Below, one piece after another: positions 9,212 to 17,974 of a DNA stretch of 64,000 bases (position 1 is the stretch's first letter; every line of letters starts with the position of its first letter). The stretch is taken from NCBI RefSeq assembly GCF_024748695.1, contig NZ_CP087176.1, positions 179,501 to 243,500 of the forward strand, in the 5' to 3' direction. The position numbers were made by a program, and so were the translations under genes. The notes below the pieces were generated by a model. The model made no database searches, was not told where the DNA came from, and saw nothing but the letters and a program-made list of their open reading frames with translations. This stretch comes from Pseudomonas sp. B21-040. Lineage in GTDB: Bacteria; Pseudomonadota; Gammaproteobacteria; Pseudomonadales; Pseudomonadaceae.

Positions 9212-10030
9212 ATGTCGCGTCGTATCTCCCCCGTCATACCCGGCTTCGGGCTGACGCTGGGCTACACCTTGGTGTACCTCAGCCTGATTGTGCTCATTCC
9301 ACTGGCGGCGATGTTCGTCCACGCCGCTCAACTCACCTGGGATCAGTTCTGGGCAATTATCTCGGCGCCACGGGTGCTGGCGGCGTTGAAGCTGAGCTTC
9401 GGCACCGCGCTCTATGCCGCGATCATCAACGGCATCATCGGCACGCTGCTCGCCTGGGTACTGGTGCGCTATACCTTCCCAGGGCGCAAAGTCATCGACG
9501 CAATGATCGACTTGCCCTTCGCTTTGCCGACTGCGGTGGCCGGTATCGCACTGACTGCGTTGTACACCCCCACCGGTTTGGTGGGTCAGTTTGCGGCGGA
9601 TCTGGGTTTCAAGATCGCGTACACCCCCCTGGGCATCACCCTTGCCCTCACTTTTGTGACACTTCCATTCGTAGTACGTACCGTACAGCCGGTATTGGCC
9701 GATATTCCCCGTGAAGTGGAAGAAGCGGCGGCGTGCCTCGGTGCAAAACCGTTGCAGGTTTTCCGCCATATCCTGGTGCCCGCGTTGTTGCCTGCGTGGC
9801 TGACCGGCTTCGCTTTGGCCTTTGCCCGCGGGGTCGGCGAGTACGGCTCGGTGATTTTCATCGCCGGCAACATGCCGATGAAGACCGAGATCCTGCCGCT
9901 GCTGATCATGGTCAAACTCGACCAGTACGATTACACCGGCGCCACGTCCATTGGTGTACTGATGCTGGTGGTTTCTTTCGTCCTGTTGCTGCTGATCAAC
10001 CTGCTGCAACGTCGCATCGAAACCCCATAA
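9212..10030 (+). CDS. cysT: Sulfate ABC transporter permease CysT (CysU)
   Basis: A 272-residue inner-membrane permease with six hydrophobic segments. The ABC-contact loop [15 protein letters not shown] and the sequence [16 protein letters not shown] are typical of CysT. It pairs with CysW to form the channel driven by CysA. 13 bases separate it from cysW, within one operon. Confidence 0.96.
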   Translation: MSRRISPVIPGFGLTLGYTLVYLSLIVLIPLAAMFVHAAQLTWDQFWAIISAPRVLAALKLSFGTALYAAIINGIIGTLLAWVLVRYTFPGRKVIDAMIDLPFALPTAVAGIALTALYTPTGLVGQFAADLGFKIAYTPLGITLALTFVTLPFVVRTVQPVLADIPREVEEAAACLGAKPLQVFRHILVPALLPAWLTGFALAFARGVGEYGSVIFIAGNMPMKTEILPLLIMVKLDQYDYTGATSIGVLMLVVSFVLLLLINLLQRRIETP

Positions 10031-10043
10031 GGAGGCGCGAACC

Positions 10044-10916
10044 ATGTCCCAATCGTCTATTGCTGCCGCCTCTTCGGCCAACGCTGCGCGCCGTGGCAGT
10101 GCCACCTCGCGAAGAATCCTGATCGGTCTTGGCTGGCTGATTTTTGCGCTGTTTCTGCTGTTGCCGCTGTTCATCGTGGTGTCCCAGGGCCTGAAGCTTG
10201 GCCTCGGTGCGTTTTTCACCGCGATTTTTGAACCGGACGCGCTGTCGGCGCTGAAACTCACGGTGATCGCCGTGTTGATTTCCGTGCCGCTGAACCTGGT
10301 GTTCGGTGTCAGCGCCGCCTGGTGCGTGAGCAAGTACTCGTTCCGCGGCAAGAGCATGCTGGTGACGCTGATCGACCTGCCGTTCTCGGTCTCACCGGTG
10401 ATCGCCGGTCTGGTTTACGTGTTGATGTTCGGTGCCCAGGGCCTGTTCGGGCCGTGGCTGCAGGATCACGACATCCAGATCGTCTTCGCATTGCCGGGCA
10501 TCGTGTTGGCGACGATTTTCGTCACCGTGCCGTTCGTGGCTCGCGAGTTGATCCCGTTAATGCAGGAACAAGGCACTCAGGAGGAGGAGGCCGCGCGCCT
10601 GCTGGGCGCCAATGGCTGGCAGATGTTCTGGCACGTCACCGTGCCCAATATCAAATGGGGCCTGATCTACGGCGTGGTGCTGTGTACCGCGCGGGCGATG
10701 GGTGAGTTCGGTGCGGTGTCGGTGGTTTCCGGGCACATTCGCGGGGTGACCAACACCTTGCCGTTGCACGTCGAGATCCTCTACAACGAATACAACCACG
10801 TGGCCGCGTTCGCCGTGGCGAGCCTGTTGCTGATCCTGGCGCTCTTCATCCTGCTGCTCAAGCAGTGGAGCGAAAACCGTATTAACCGCCTGCGCGCCAG
10901 CGCCGCGGAGGAATAA
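10044..10916 (+). CDS. cysW: Sulfate ABC transporter permease CysW
   Basis: A 290-residue permease, six membrane segments after an N-terminal cytoplasmic stretch of about 25 residues. The EAA-type loop is [17 protein letters not shown], and [16 protein letters not shown] marks the CysW branch. A GGAGGCG site (10030-10036) precedes the ATG. It ends three bases before the cysA start. Confidence 0.96.
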   Translation: MSQSSIAAASSANAARRGSATSRRILIGLGWLIFALFLLLPLFIVVSQGLKLGLGAFFTAIFEPDALSALKLTVIAVLISVPLNLVFGVSAAWCVSKYSFRGKSMLVTLIDLPFSVSPVIAGLVYVLMFGAQGLFGPWLQDHDIQIVFALPGIVLATIFVTVPFVARELIPLMQEQGTQEEEAARLLGANGWQMFWHVTVPNIKWGLIYGVVLCTARAMGEFGAVSVVSGHIRGVTNTLPLHVEILYNEYNHVAAFAVASLLLILALFILLLKQWSENRINRLRASAAEE

Positions 10917-10919
10917 TTC

Positions 10920-11909
10920 ATGTCGATCGAAGTGCGTAATGTCAGCAAGAATTTCAACGCGTTCAAGGCGCTGGACAACATCAGCCTGGACATTCAGAGC
11001 GGCGAACTCGTAGCGCTGCTCGGCCCGTCCGGCTGCGGCAAGACCACGCTGCTGCGGATCATCGCCGGGCTGGAAACCCCGGATCAGGGCAACATCGTGT
11101 TCCACGGTGAAGACGTGTCCGGCCATGACGTGCGTGATCGCAACGTCGGTTTTGTGTTCCAGCACTACGCCTTGTTCCGCCACATGACGGTGTTCGACAA
11201 CGTCGCATTCGGCTTGCGCATGAAGCCGAAAAACCAGCGCCCGAGCGAAAGCCAGATCGCGGTGAAAGTCCACGAATTGCTGAACATGGTGCAACTGGAT
11301 TGGCTGTCGGATCGTTATCCGGAACAGCTCTCCGGTGGCCAGCGCCAACGCATCGCCCTGGCCCGCGCCCTGGCGGTGGAACCGAAAGTCCTGCTGCTCG
11401 ACGAACCGTTCGGTGCTCTCGACGCCAAGGTCCGCAAAGAGCTGCGCCGCTGGCTCGCGCGTCTGCACGAAGACATCAACCTGACCTCCGTTTTCGTGAC
11501 CCACGACCAGGAAGAAGCGATGGAAGTGGCCGACCGCATCGTAGTGATGAACAAAGGGGTGATCGAGCAGATCGGCTCACCGGGCGACGTCTACGAAAAC
11601 CCGGCCAGCGATTTCGTCTATCACTTCCTCGGCGACTCGAACCGGCTGCATCTGGGGGAGGACCATCACGTGCTGTTCCGTCCTCACGAGGTGTCGCTGT
11701 CACGTCATGAGCTGGAAGATCACCACGCGGCTGAAGTGCGCGACATTCGTCCGTTGGGCGCGACGACTCGGGTGACGTTGAAGGTCGAAGGCCAGGTCGA
11801 ACTGATTGAAGCTGAAGTGGTGAAAGACCATGACAGCCTGACCGGGTTGGCGAAGGGCGAGACGCTGTTCTTCAAGCCCAAGGTCTGGCAGAAACTCGCC
11901 AACCTCTAA
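10920..11909 (+). CDS. cysA: Sulfate ABC transporter ATPase CysA
   Basis: A 329-residue ATPase. Walker [11 protein letters not shown]-loop FVFQHYALF, signature [15 protein letters not shown], Walker [13 protein letters not shown] and the switch histidine in [10 protein letters not shown] are all intact. The C-terminal 90 residues form a TOBE-like regulatory region ([24 protein letters not shown]). It completes the operon sbp-cysT-cysW-cysA. Confidence 0.97.
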   Translation: MSIEVRNVSKNFNAFKALDNISLDIQSGELVALLGPSGCGKTTLLRIIAGLETPDQGNIVFHGEDVSGHDVRDRNVGFVFQHYALFRHMTVFDNVAFGLRMKPKNQRPSESQIAVKVHELLNMVQLDWLSDRYPEQLSGGQRQRIALARALAVEPKVLLLDEPFGALDAKVRKELRRWLARLHEDINLTSVFVTHDQEEAMEVADRIVVMNKGVIEQIGSPGDVYENPASDFVYHFLGDSNRLHLGEDHHVLFRPHEVSLSRHELEDHHAAEVRDIRPLGATTRVTLKVEGQVELIEAEVVKDHDSLTGLAKGETLFFKPKVWQKLANL

Positions 11910-11931
11910 AGCAAAAGCATCGTCGGAGCGC

Positions 11932-12012
11932 CGCCCGGAGCAAGCTCGCTCCCACAGGAGTTCTATGCACGCCATAGATCCAATGTGGGAGCGAGCTTGC
12001 TAGCGATGGCGC
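11932..12012. repeat. REP pair, family B
   Basis: Two inverted REP units: GCAAGCTCGCTCCCACAG (11940-11957) and TGTGGGAGCGAGCTTGC (11984-12000) around a 26-base spacer. It lies between the convergent cysA and DUF962 genes. Confidence 0.85.
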
Positions 12013-12013
12013 C

Positions 12014-12532
12014 TTAGGCCGCAGCGCGATTCGGATTGATTCGTACACCCCCGGCTCGCGCCTCGATCTGCTCTTTGAGGTCATGCCGCAGCCCCAGCAA
12101 AAACGCCAGCTCCGCCACCACAAACAACGGCCCGACAATCAACCCGGTCACGTCGTCGACAAACGCCGGTTTACGCCCTTCATAGTGATGGCCGACAAAC
12201 TGAATCGCCCAGCCGATCACAAACATGCCGATGCCGCTCACCAGCCAGACCAGCGTGCTTTGCTGCGCCAGCGTTTGCCCCGCCCAAACGGACAGTGCCA
12301 GCAACACAGTCATCAACACCCCGAGGCGCAACTCCAGGCGCAGGTAAAACCACGCCGACGCCAGCGATACCAGCACCGCGGGTGAAAGCCAGCCTCCGGC
12401 CCATTGCGGCCGCGACAGCAGCACTGCGACTGCCACCACGATCAGCGGAATACCGATAAAGTGGCTGGCAATGTTGCGCGGGTCTCGGTGGTAGGCGGCG
12501 TATTGACTGAGGTGGTCGACGAGGCTTTTCAT
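12014..12532 (-). CDS. DUF962 / Mpo1-like membrane protein
   Basis: A 172-residue protein with about four hydrophobic segments. Conserved pieces of the family are visible: HRDPRNIASHFIGIP near the N-terminus and GWAIQFVGHHYEGRKPAF further on, giving the histidines that in yeast Mpo1 bind iron for alpha-oxidation of 2-hydroxy fatty acids. The substrate in Pseudomonas is unknown. The start at 12532 is set by AGGAG six bases upstream; longer frames have no such site. Confidence 0.8.
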   Translation of the reverse strand: MKSLVDHLSQYAAYHRDPRNIASHFIGIPLIVVAVAVLLSRPQWAGGWLSPAVLVSLASAWFYLRLELRLGVLMTVLLALSVWAGQTLAQQSTLVWLVSGIGMFVIGWAIQFVGHHYEGRKPAFVDDVTGLIVGPLFVVAELAFLLGLRHDLKEQIEARAGGVRINPNRAAA

Positions 12533-12613
12533 TATTGTTCTCCTGTAGGGTGATCGATCATGCCCCGGGGCCATTTTTCGCTCTGTCAGCCAGGCGACAG
12601 TCTAGGAGTTTTC

Positions 12614-13300
12614 ATGGATATGCAGGACTGGCGTTCAACCCTCATGACGGGGCAGTGGTTCAGTCATCTACCCGTTTCTTTCCAGCATAGTCTGCTGGCG
12701 GTTGCCCGGGCGCGACGGCTGGGAGCGGGGCAACTGCTGTTCAAGCGTGGCGATCCGCCGTGCGGGCTGTACGCGGTCCTCGAAGGATCGGTGCGCATTG
12801 GCGCGGTGAGCGAGCAGGGCAAGGAGGCCTTGCTGAGCCTGGTGGAACCACCGCATTGGTTCGGCGAAATCTGCCTGTTCGACGCACAGCCGCGCACTCA
12901 CGATGCGTTCGGCGTGGGCCAGTGCGTGTTGCTGCACATCCCGCAAGCGGTACTGCTGAAGTTGCTCGATGAGCAACCGCAGTATTGGCGGCAACTGGCG
13001 TTGCTGATGAGCCAAAAACTGCGCATGACCTTCATCAACCTCGAACAATTGAGCCTGATGCCGGCGCCGGCACGGCTGGCGCATCGCTTGCTGATGATCG
13101 CTGCCGGTTACGGCGAAATCACCCCGCCTCGCCGTGTGCTGCAACTGCCACAGGAGCAATTGGCGTCGATGTTGTCGCTGTCGCGCCAAACGACCAATCA
13201 GATTCTCAAGGAGTTGCAGGGGCAGGGGATTCTGGATCTGAGGTACGGCGAAATCGAGATTCTGGACGCTGAGCGGCTGCGGGCGCTGGCGATTGTTTGA
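12614..13300 (+). CDS. Crp/Fnr-family transcriptional regulator
   Basis: A 228-residue regulator. Residues about 25-140 are a cyclic-nucleotide-binding-type beta barrel (LFKRGDPPCGLYAVLEGSVRIG, then HWFGEICLFD); the C-terminal winged helix is LPQEQLASMLSLSRQTTNQIL. No N-terminal cysteine cluster is present, so it is not an Fnr-type iron-sulfur sensor. The effector is unknown. Start 12614 has AGGAG at 12604-12608. It is divergent from the DUF962 gene, which it may control. Confidence 0.85.
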   Translation: MDMQDWRSTLMTGQWFSHLPVSFQHSLLAVARARRLGAGQLLFKRGDPPCGLYAVLEGSVRIGAVSEQGKEALLSLVEPPHWFGEICLFDAQPRTHDAFGVGQCVLLHIPQAVLLKLLDEQPQYWRQLALLMSQKLRMTFINLEQLSLMPAPARLAHRLLMIAAGYGEITPPRRVLQLPQEQLASMLSLSRQTTNQILKELQGQGILDLRYGEIEILDAERLRALAIV

Positions 13301-13370
13301 AACCCGACGTTATCGGTGGGCTTTGTCTGCGAAGGCGCCTAGCCTGTGATGACGATTATCGAGGTGTGCC

Positions 13371-13736
13371 ATGCGTGTACTGTTAGTGGAAGACGAACCC
13401 GAAACCGCCGCACTTCTGGCCAAAGGCCTGAGTGAGGCGAGTTATTCGGTTGATGTGGCGCTCAACGGAATGGACGGCCGGCGCTTTATCGAGTCTGGTG
13501 AGTACGAGCTGATCATCCTCGACGTGATGCTGCCGGGACTCAACGGTTGGCAGTTGCTGCAACAGATCCGCAAGCTCGGCGAGACGCCCGTGTTGCTCCT
13601 CACCACAAAGGACGGCATCGAGGATCGTCTGCGCGGCCTGGAGTTGCATGAGGATGATTACTTGCTCAAGCCGTTCGCCATGAGTGAGCTGGTAGCGCGC
13701 GTGCGCAAGTTGTTGCGGCGCGATCGCGGGCGCTGA
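13371..13736 (+). CDS. Receiver-only response regulator (OmpR-type, effector missing)
   Basis: A 121-residue protein that is only a receiver domain: acidic VEDEPE, phospho-Asp in IILDVMLPGLNGW, Thr in LLTTKDG, Lys in DDYLLKPFAMSEL. The sequence is close to heavy-metal type OmpR-family regulators, which normally carry a 100-residue winged helix after LVARVRKLLRR; here it stops at RRDRGR. No histidine kinase is adjacent. It is either a CheY-like stand-alone receiver or the remnant of a deleted regulator. LELHEDDY replaces the usual LELGADDY. Confidence 0.75.
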   Translation: MRVLLVEDEPETAALLAKGLSEASYSVDVALNGMDGRRFIESGEYELIILDVMLPGLNGWQLLQQIRKLGETPVLLLTTKDGIEDRLRGLELHEDDYLLKPFAMSELVARVRKLLRRDRGR

Positions 13737-13847
13737 TGGTTGTCGGTTGGTTAAAATTTGAGCTGAGCTTTGTGCCTGAACTGCACTAAATACAATGCAT
13801 AAACACAAGTTAGTAGTTTTTGCACTGTATGGAATGCAGGTTGGCGT

Positions 13848-14096
13848 ATGAAAAATCTTGGTGATCTAATCCGTTCGCTACGCAAAGAGCGAAAGCTCTC
13901 CCAGCAGGCGCTGGCAGAGCAGTACGGCATGAGCCGTTCTACGATCTCGGGCATAGAGAACAATACCGTCTCTGAAATTGGTTTGCGCAAGGTCGAAGCG
14001 ATCCTCAACGGCTTCGGTTATGAACTGACCGCCGTGCCGCTGCAGTCGAAGCGCCCCACGCTCGACAGTCTCAAGAAGGTGAACTTCCATGGATGA
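13848..14096 (+). CDS. HipB-like helix-turn-helix antitoxin (XRE family)
   Basis: An 82-residue DNA-binding protein with an N-terminal XRE helix-turn-helix (LIRSLRKERKLSQQALAEQYGMSRSTISGIENN) and a short tail. It overlaps the HipA-like gene by 8 bases (ATG at 14089, stop TGA at 14094-14096), the classical hipBA arrangement. In intact systems HipB represses the operon and holds HipA inactive. Here it may be a solo regulator because the neighbouring HipA is internally deleted. Confidence 0.8.
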   Translation: MKNLGDLIRSLRKERKLSQQALAEQYGMSRSTISGIENNTVSEIGLRKVEAILNGFGYELTAVPLQSKRPTLDSLKKVNFHG

Positions 14097-14760
14097 ACCG
14101 CAGGAAAGGGACAGGCTGCAAATCAATGTCAGCGATACCGCAGTCGGAAACCTCGGCCGAGGCCAGGTTCGCAGCGACACTGTGTTTGCTTATGCGATAG
14201 AGACGCAGGAAGAAAACGCCGTCTCGTTGACGATGCCGGTTCGCCTCGAAAGTTACTCGTGGGAGCGAGGCGTGCCGCCGCTTTTTGAAATGAATTTGCC
14301 TGAAGGCGCTTTGCGCGACGAGTTGACTCGTCGTTTCAGTAAGGCAGTTCGAGGATTTGACGATTTTTCTCTGCTGTCTATTGTCGGTCCCCACCAGCTT
14401 GGGCGAGTAGGCATTACACCGGAGCAGAATGTGCCCGACCGGCCTCCCGAAACCAGTCTTGCAGACCTGTTGATTGACGATGGCACGCAAGGCTTGTTCG
14501 ACGACCTCATGGATACCTATGGCCAATATTCCGGTGTTTCCGGCGTGCAGCCCAAAGTGCTGATGCGCTTTGGCCGCTCGGCCTGCAACTTGACCGAAGG
14601 GCGTTGCAACGAACTGCTGCAACAAGTCGTCCATGGGATGGATTTGGCGATGATCGAGATGCGCAACCACATCAAGGCAAACAGCGCATTTGCCGAGGTT
14701 GGCGCCGGGATGTTGGACCAGTGGGAAGCAGGCGTTGCGCGCAGTCTGGTCAAAGGCTGA
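14089..14760 (+). CDS. HipA-like toxin with an internal kinase-core deletion
   Basis: A 223-residue protein; HipA proteins are usually about 400-440. Residues 1-150 match the HipA N-terminal domain, and YSGVSGVQPKVL (147-158) is the start of the kinase domain. From about residue 160, FGRSACNLTEGRCNELLQQV and the following stretch to the end look like the last 60 residues of a full HipA. The middle, carrying the ATP-binding lysine, the autophosphorylated serine loop and the catalytic Asp/Asn, is missing. The joint lies near 14563-14570 and keeps frame. It is probably inactive as a kinase. Confidence 0.7.
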   Translation: MDEPQERDRLQINVSDTAVGNLGRGQVRSDTVFAYAIETQEENAVSLTMPVRLESYSWERGVPPLFEMNLPEGALRDELTRRFSKAVRGFDDFSLLSIVGPHQLGRVGITPEQNVPDRPPETSLADLLIDDGTQGLFDDLMDTYGQYSGVSGVQPKVLMRFGRSACNLTEGRCNELLQQVVHGMDLAMIEMRNHIKANSAFAEVGAGMLDQWEAGVARSLVKG

Positions 14761-15765
14761 TCAGCGCAACCCATCCCGAAACTGCCCCGGCGTCATTCCA
14801 GTCCAACGCTTGAACGCGCGGCTGAAACTGCTGGTATCGGCAAAGCCCAACAGGTAACTGACTTCACTCAACGAACACTGCGGGTCGCGCAGGTGCAACA
14901 GCGCCAGGTTTTCGCGACTTTCATTGAGCAGCGTATCGAACCGGCAACCTTCGTCCGCCAGGTGCCGTTGCAGGCTGCGCAAGCTCAGGTGCAGGGCCTT
15001 GGCGATGTGTTCGGCGCTGGGTTCGCCTTCCGGTAATTGTTCTTCAATGGCATCGCGCACCTTGCGCTCCCAGGTCAGCGGCTTTAGCTGCGCCAGCGTT
15101 CGCTTGAGCACGGTTTCGTTGTGCTCGGCCAGCTCCGGGTTGGCGTCGTCCAGGTGACTGTCGAAGTCGACGAGGGCAAATTCCAGTCGGTCTTCATCGG
15201 CGCCGAAGTACACCGGCGAACGGAACACCTTGTGCCATTGATGTGAATCTGCCGGTTCCGGGCGGCGCAGGTACACCGCCAGTGGGGCGTAATCGCGGCC
15301 CAGACGATTGCGGCAGGTGCGCACATAAATCGCCGCGAAAGCGTCGATGGCTTCGAATGCGGGTGCGGGGTTGCCGGGCGGAATTTTCAGGCGAAAACGG
15401 TAGCAATCTTCGGCACGGGTCAGCTCCAGTTCCAGGGCATCGCTGACCACTTGGTGATAGCGCACGATGCGTTCGAACACCTCGCGCAAACTGCCGCTGG
15501 CCACCAGCGCATAACCGAGCGCATGAAACGTGGTGGGGCTGACGAAGCGCGACACGCGCAAGCCAATCGCCGGATCGCCACTGACCTGCACCGCGATTTC
15601 CCACAGGCGTGTGGTGCTGGACAACGGGTAACGAGCGTTCGGGTCGTCCATCAATTGCGGGTCGAGCCCCGCCTGGTGGCACAGGGCGGTGCTGTCGAGG
15701 CCCAGGGCATCGAGCTGCTTGCGCAGGGCGCGGGTCCAGCTGGCAAGGGAGGTCGGTTCAGTCAT
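14761..15765 (-). CDS. AraC-family transcriptional regulator
   Basis: A 334-residue regulator of the OruR/ArgR-like AraC group with a long N-terminal ligand domain (DUF4066-like, residues about 20-210). The C-terminal AraC domain has two helix-turn-helix units (EHIAKALHLSLRSLQRHLAD and SLSEVSYLLGFADTSSFSRA) and ends GMTPGQFRDGLR. It is divergent from the desaturase at 15866 with 100 bases between, so it is the likely regulator of that gene. The stop directly follows the end of the convergent HipA-like gene. Confidence 0.87.
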   Translation of the reverse strand: MTEPTSLASWTRALRKQLDALGLDSTALCHQAGLDPQLMDDPNARYPLSSTTRLWEIAVQVSGDPAIGLRVSRFVSPTTFHALGYALVASGSLREVFERIVRYHQVVSDALELELTRAEDCYRFRLKIPPGNPAPAFEAIDAFAAIYVRTCRNRLGRDYAPLAVYLRRPEPADSHQWHKVFRSPVYFGADEDRLEFALVDFDSHLDDANPELAEHNETVLKRTLAQLKPLTWERKVRDAIEEQLPEGEPSAEHIAKALHLSLRSLQRHLADEGCRFDTLLNESRENLALLHLRDPQCSLSEVSYLLGFADTSSFSRAFKRWTGMTPGQFRDGLR

Positions 15766-15865
15766 GCTGATTGGCGCTTCCGGTCAACAGGTTGGCGTTC
15801 ACGGCTACCACCTTGTAAACAGTCACAAGGCAGGATGCGAACATCAATAACCAGAGGATGGAAGC

Positions 15866-16939
15866 ATGCACGGTACTTCTGCAAGTCCCCAACGACTGAA
15901 TGCAGCGCAGCGATCAGCACATATTCGTGAAGTGGTGCTGGCCAAGGGCGTCGAATTGCGTCAACGCTATCCGATACTCAATCACCAGGACGCCCTCGGC
16001 GCAGGCATTCTGGCGTTCGCCCTGACCGGGATGATCGGGTCGGCGGCCCTCTACATGACCGGGCACATGGCCTGGTGGGCCTGCCTGTTGCTCAACGCGT
16101 TTTTTGCTTCGTTGACCCACGAGCTGGAACACGACCTGATTCACAGCATGTACTTTCGCAAACAGCGGGTGCCGCACAACCTGATGATGGGGCTCGTGTG
16201 GCTGGCGCGGCCGAGCACGATCAATCCATGGATCCGTCGTCATCTGCACCTCAATCACCACAAGGTGTCCGGCACTGAAGCCGACATGGAAGAACGTGCC
16301 ATCACCAACGGCGAGCCTTGGGGTGTTGCGCGACTGTTGATGATCGGCGACAACATCATGTCGTCGTTTATCCGCATGCTACGGGCCAAGACCTGGGCGC
16401 AAAAATTCAGCATCCTCTACCGCACGGTGAAGGTCTACGCACCGCTGGCGCTGCTGCATTGGGGCGCGTGGTACGTGTTTCTCGGCTTCCATGCGGCCAA
16501 CGGAATCGCGTCTTTGATGGGCGCGCCTATCGAGTGGTCAGCGACCACGTTGTCGGTGATGCAGGTGATCGACATCGCGGCGGTGTTGATTATCGGCCCG
16601 AATGTCTTGCGCACGTTCTGCCTGCACTTCATCAGCTCGAACATGCACTACTACGGTGACGTGGAACCGGGGAACGTCATTCAGCAAACCCAAGTGCTGA
16701 ACGCTGCATGGCTGTGGCCCTTGCAGGCGTTCTGCTTCAACTTCGGCAGCAGCCACGGCATCCATCACTTTGTCGTGAAAGAACCGTTTTACATTCGCCA
16801 GATGACCGTGCCGGTCGCGCATAAAGTGATGCGCGAGATGGGCGTGCGGTTCAATGATTTCGGCACATTCGCCCGGGCCAACCGGTTTACACGCAAAGAA
16901 GCTGTGCAGCCGCGAGAGGTGCGTGCCGCTCAGGTGTAA
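15866..16939 (+). CDS. Fatty-acid desaturase family membrane protein
   Basis: A 357-residue di-iron membrane enzyme. Histidine clusters are HELEHD (85-90), HLHLNHH and HGIHHF, with hydrophobic pairs before and after. This box spacing is that of the FA_desaturase/hydroxylase family, and differs from the DesA-type gene at 4352. The substrate cannot be told from sequence. The pairing with a divergent AraC gene suggests induction by a fatty-acid-like molecule. RBS: GAGGATGG at 15855-15862. Confidence 0.8.
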   Translation: MHGTSASPQRLNAAQRSAHIREVVLAKGVELRQRYPILNHQDALGAGILAFALTGMIGSAALYMTGHMAWWACLLLNAFFASLTHELEHDLIHSMYFRKQRVPHNLMMGLVWLARPSTINPWIRRHLHLNHHKVSGTEADMEERAITNGEPWGVARLLMIGDNIMSSFIRMLRAKTWAQKFSILYRTVKVYAPLALLHWGAWYVFLGFHAANGIASLMGAPIEWSATTLSVMQVIDIAAVLIIGPNVLRTFCLHFISSNMHYYGDVEPGNVIQQTQVLNAAWLWPLQAFCFNFGSSHGIHHFVVKEPFYIRQMTVPVAHKVMREMGVRFNDFGTFARANRFTRKEAVQPREVRAAQV

Positions 16940-17333
16940 TGGCTGTGATCGGAAATTCAAACACGCAACAAGCGATGGCATTGGCGTTCGTCATCAATCT
17001 GACCCAAACGAGCGATACGTTAAGACACCAGCAGGGAGGCTGGGTGTTCCACGAATCGCTGAACGCATATTCTTTATGGGTCTAATAAAGTAATTAAATA
17101 TTCCTTTATTAGATAACCGTTTCGAACAATCATCGCTTCACAGGTTTTTGAGTTTCCGGGGCCGTCTCCTTGGCAGGGTGCGGCCCTTTTTTTTGCCCAG
17201 GAAAAATGCCGACCCATTCTTGGTAACCTGCATATTCTATAAATGCATTAATAAATAGCTTCTTATTCCTTAACGAATATAACTCTCCTCCCTATACTCG
17301 ACCACGAACAGACACGCTGCAGGAGAGTTCCCC
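16940..17333. other. 394-base intergenic region with a terminator and an inverted repeat
   Basis: No gene is supported here. It holds a 9-bp inverted repeat (CTAATAAAG 17082-17090, CTTTATTAG 17104-17112), a terminator at 17158-17194, and an AT-rich promoter-like stretch before the serine hydrolase (TTATTCCTTAACGAATATAA near 17264-17283). The terminator stands 218 bases after the desaturase stop, so it could serve that gene or a short transcript of its own. Confidence 0.5.
17158..17194 (+). terminator. Rho-independent terminator
   Basis: GGGCCG (17158-17163) and CGGCCC (17181-17186) form a stem followed by eight T residues. It is one of the clearest intrinsic terminators in the window. Confidence 0.8.
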
Positions 17334-17915
17334 ATGCGCAACGAATCAATTCGCTACCTGATTGTGCCGGGCTGGCAAGGATCGCCGGAAGATCATTGGC
17401 AAAGCCACTGGCAGAACAGCCTGCCGAACAGCGCGCGGGTGGAGCAGGCCGACTGGCTGACGCCGCGTCGTGAAGACTGGGTCGCGGCGCTGGCCGAGGC
17501 GATAGTCGCCGACAGCACGCCGGTGATCCTGATCGCTCATAGCCTGGGTTGCATCACCGTCGCCCACTGGGCAGCGGCTGCCCCCGTGCAATTTCTACGT
17601 CAGGTTCGCGGGGCCTTGCTGGTCGCGCCGGCCGATGTCGAACGCCCGGCGTGCGCGCCGGCCTTGCGCAACTTCGCGCCGATTCCCACTGACCTGTTGC
17701 CGTTTCCAAGCCAGGTCGTCAGCTCCGACAACGACAACGCCGTCAGTGCGTCGCGAGCCCTTGAGCTGGCGCGCAACTGGGGTGCCGAGGCGGGGATTTT
17801 ATCGGGTGCCGGACATATCAATGTGAAGTCGGGTCACCAGCGCTGGGAGCAGGGGTTTGCGTACCTCTATCGCCTGCAAAACCGAATGGAACACCACGCC
17901 TTGCGCCGCGCTTGA
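17334..17915 (+). CDS. RBBP9/YdeN-type alpha/beta hydrolase
   Basis: A 193-residue serine hydrolase. It opens YLIVPGWQGSPEDHWQSHW, has the nucleophile elbow AHSLGC, and a late GAGHIN supplies the histidine; the acid is probably in VVSSDNDNAV. This is the Ser_hydrolase family of small esterases whose substrates are mostly unknown. AGGAGAG lies nine bases before the ATG. It is followed within 60 bases by the sigma-54 activator gene, so the two probably form a unit. Confidence 0.85.
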   Translation: MRNESIRYLIVPGWQGSPEDHWQSHWQNSLPNSARVEQADWLTPRREDWVAALAEAIVADSTPVILIAHSLGCITVAHWAAAAPVQFLRQVRGALLVAPADVERPACAPALRNFAPIPTDLLPFPSQVVSSDNDNAVSASRALELARNWGAEAGILSGAGHINVKSGHQRWEQGFAYLYRLQNRMEHHALRRA

Positions 17916-17974
17916 ACCCTTATTTTTTTTAAAACGCCTACCCGTCTCCCGGCGGCCTTGGGCGGGAGTCTGCC

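Noticed and set aside
7892..10357. An 821-codon minus-strand frame across sbp and cysTW
   Set aside because: It covers three well-identified genes and their gaps, and its translation has no domain; long antisense frames are usual in high-GC Pseudomonas.
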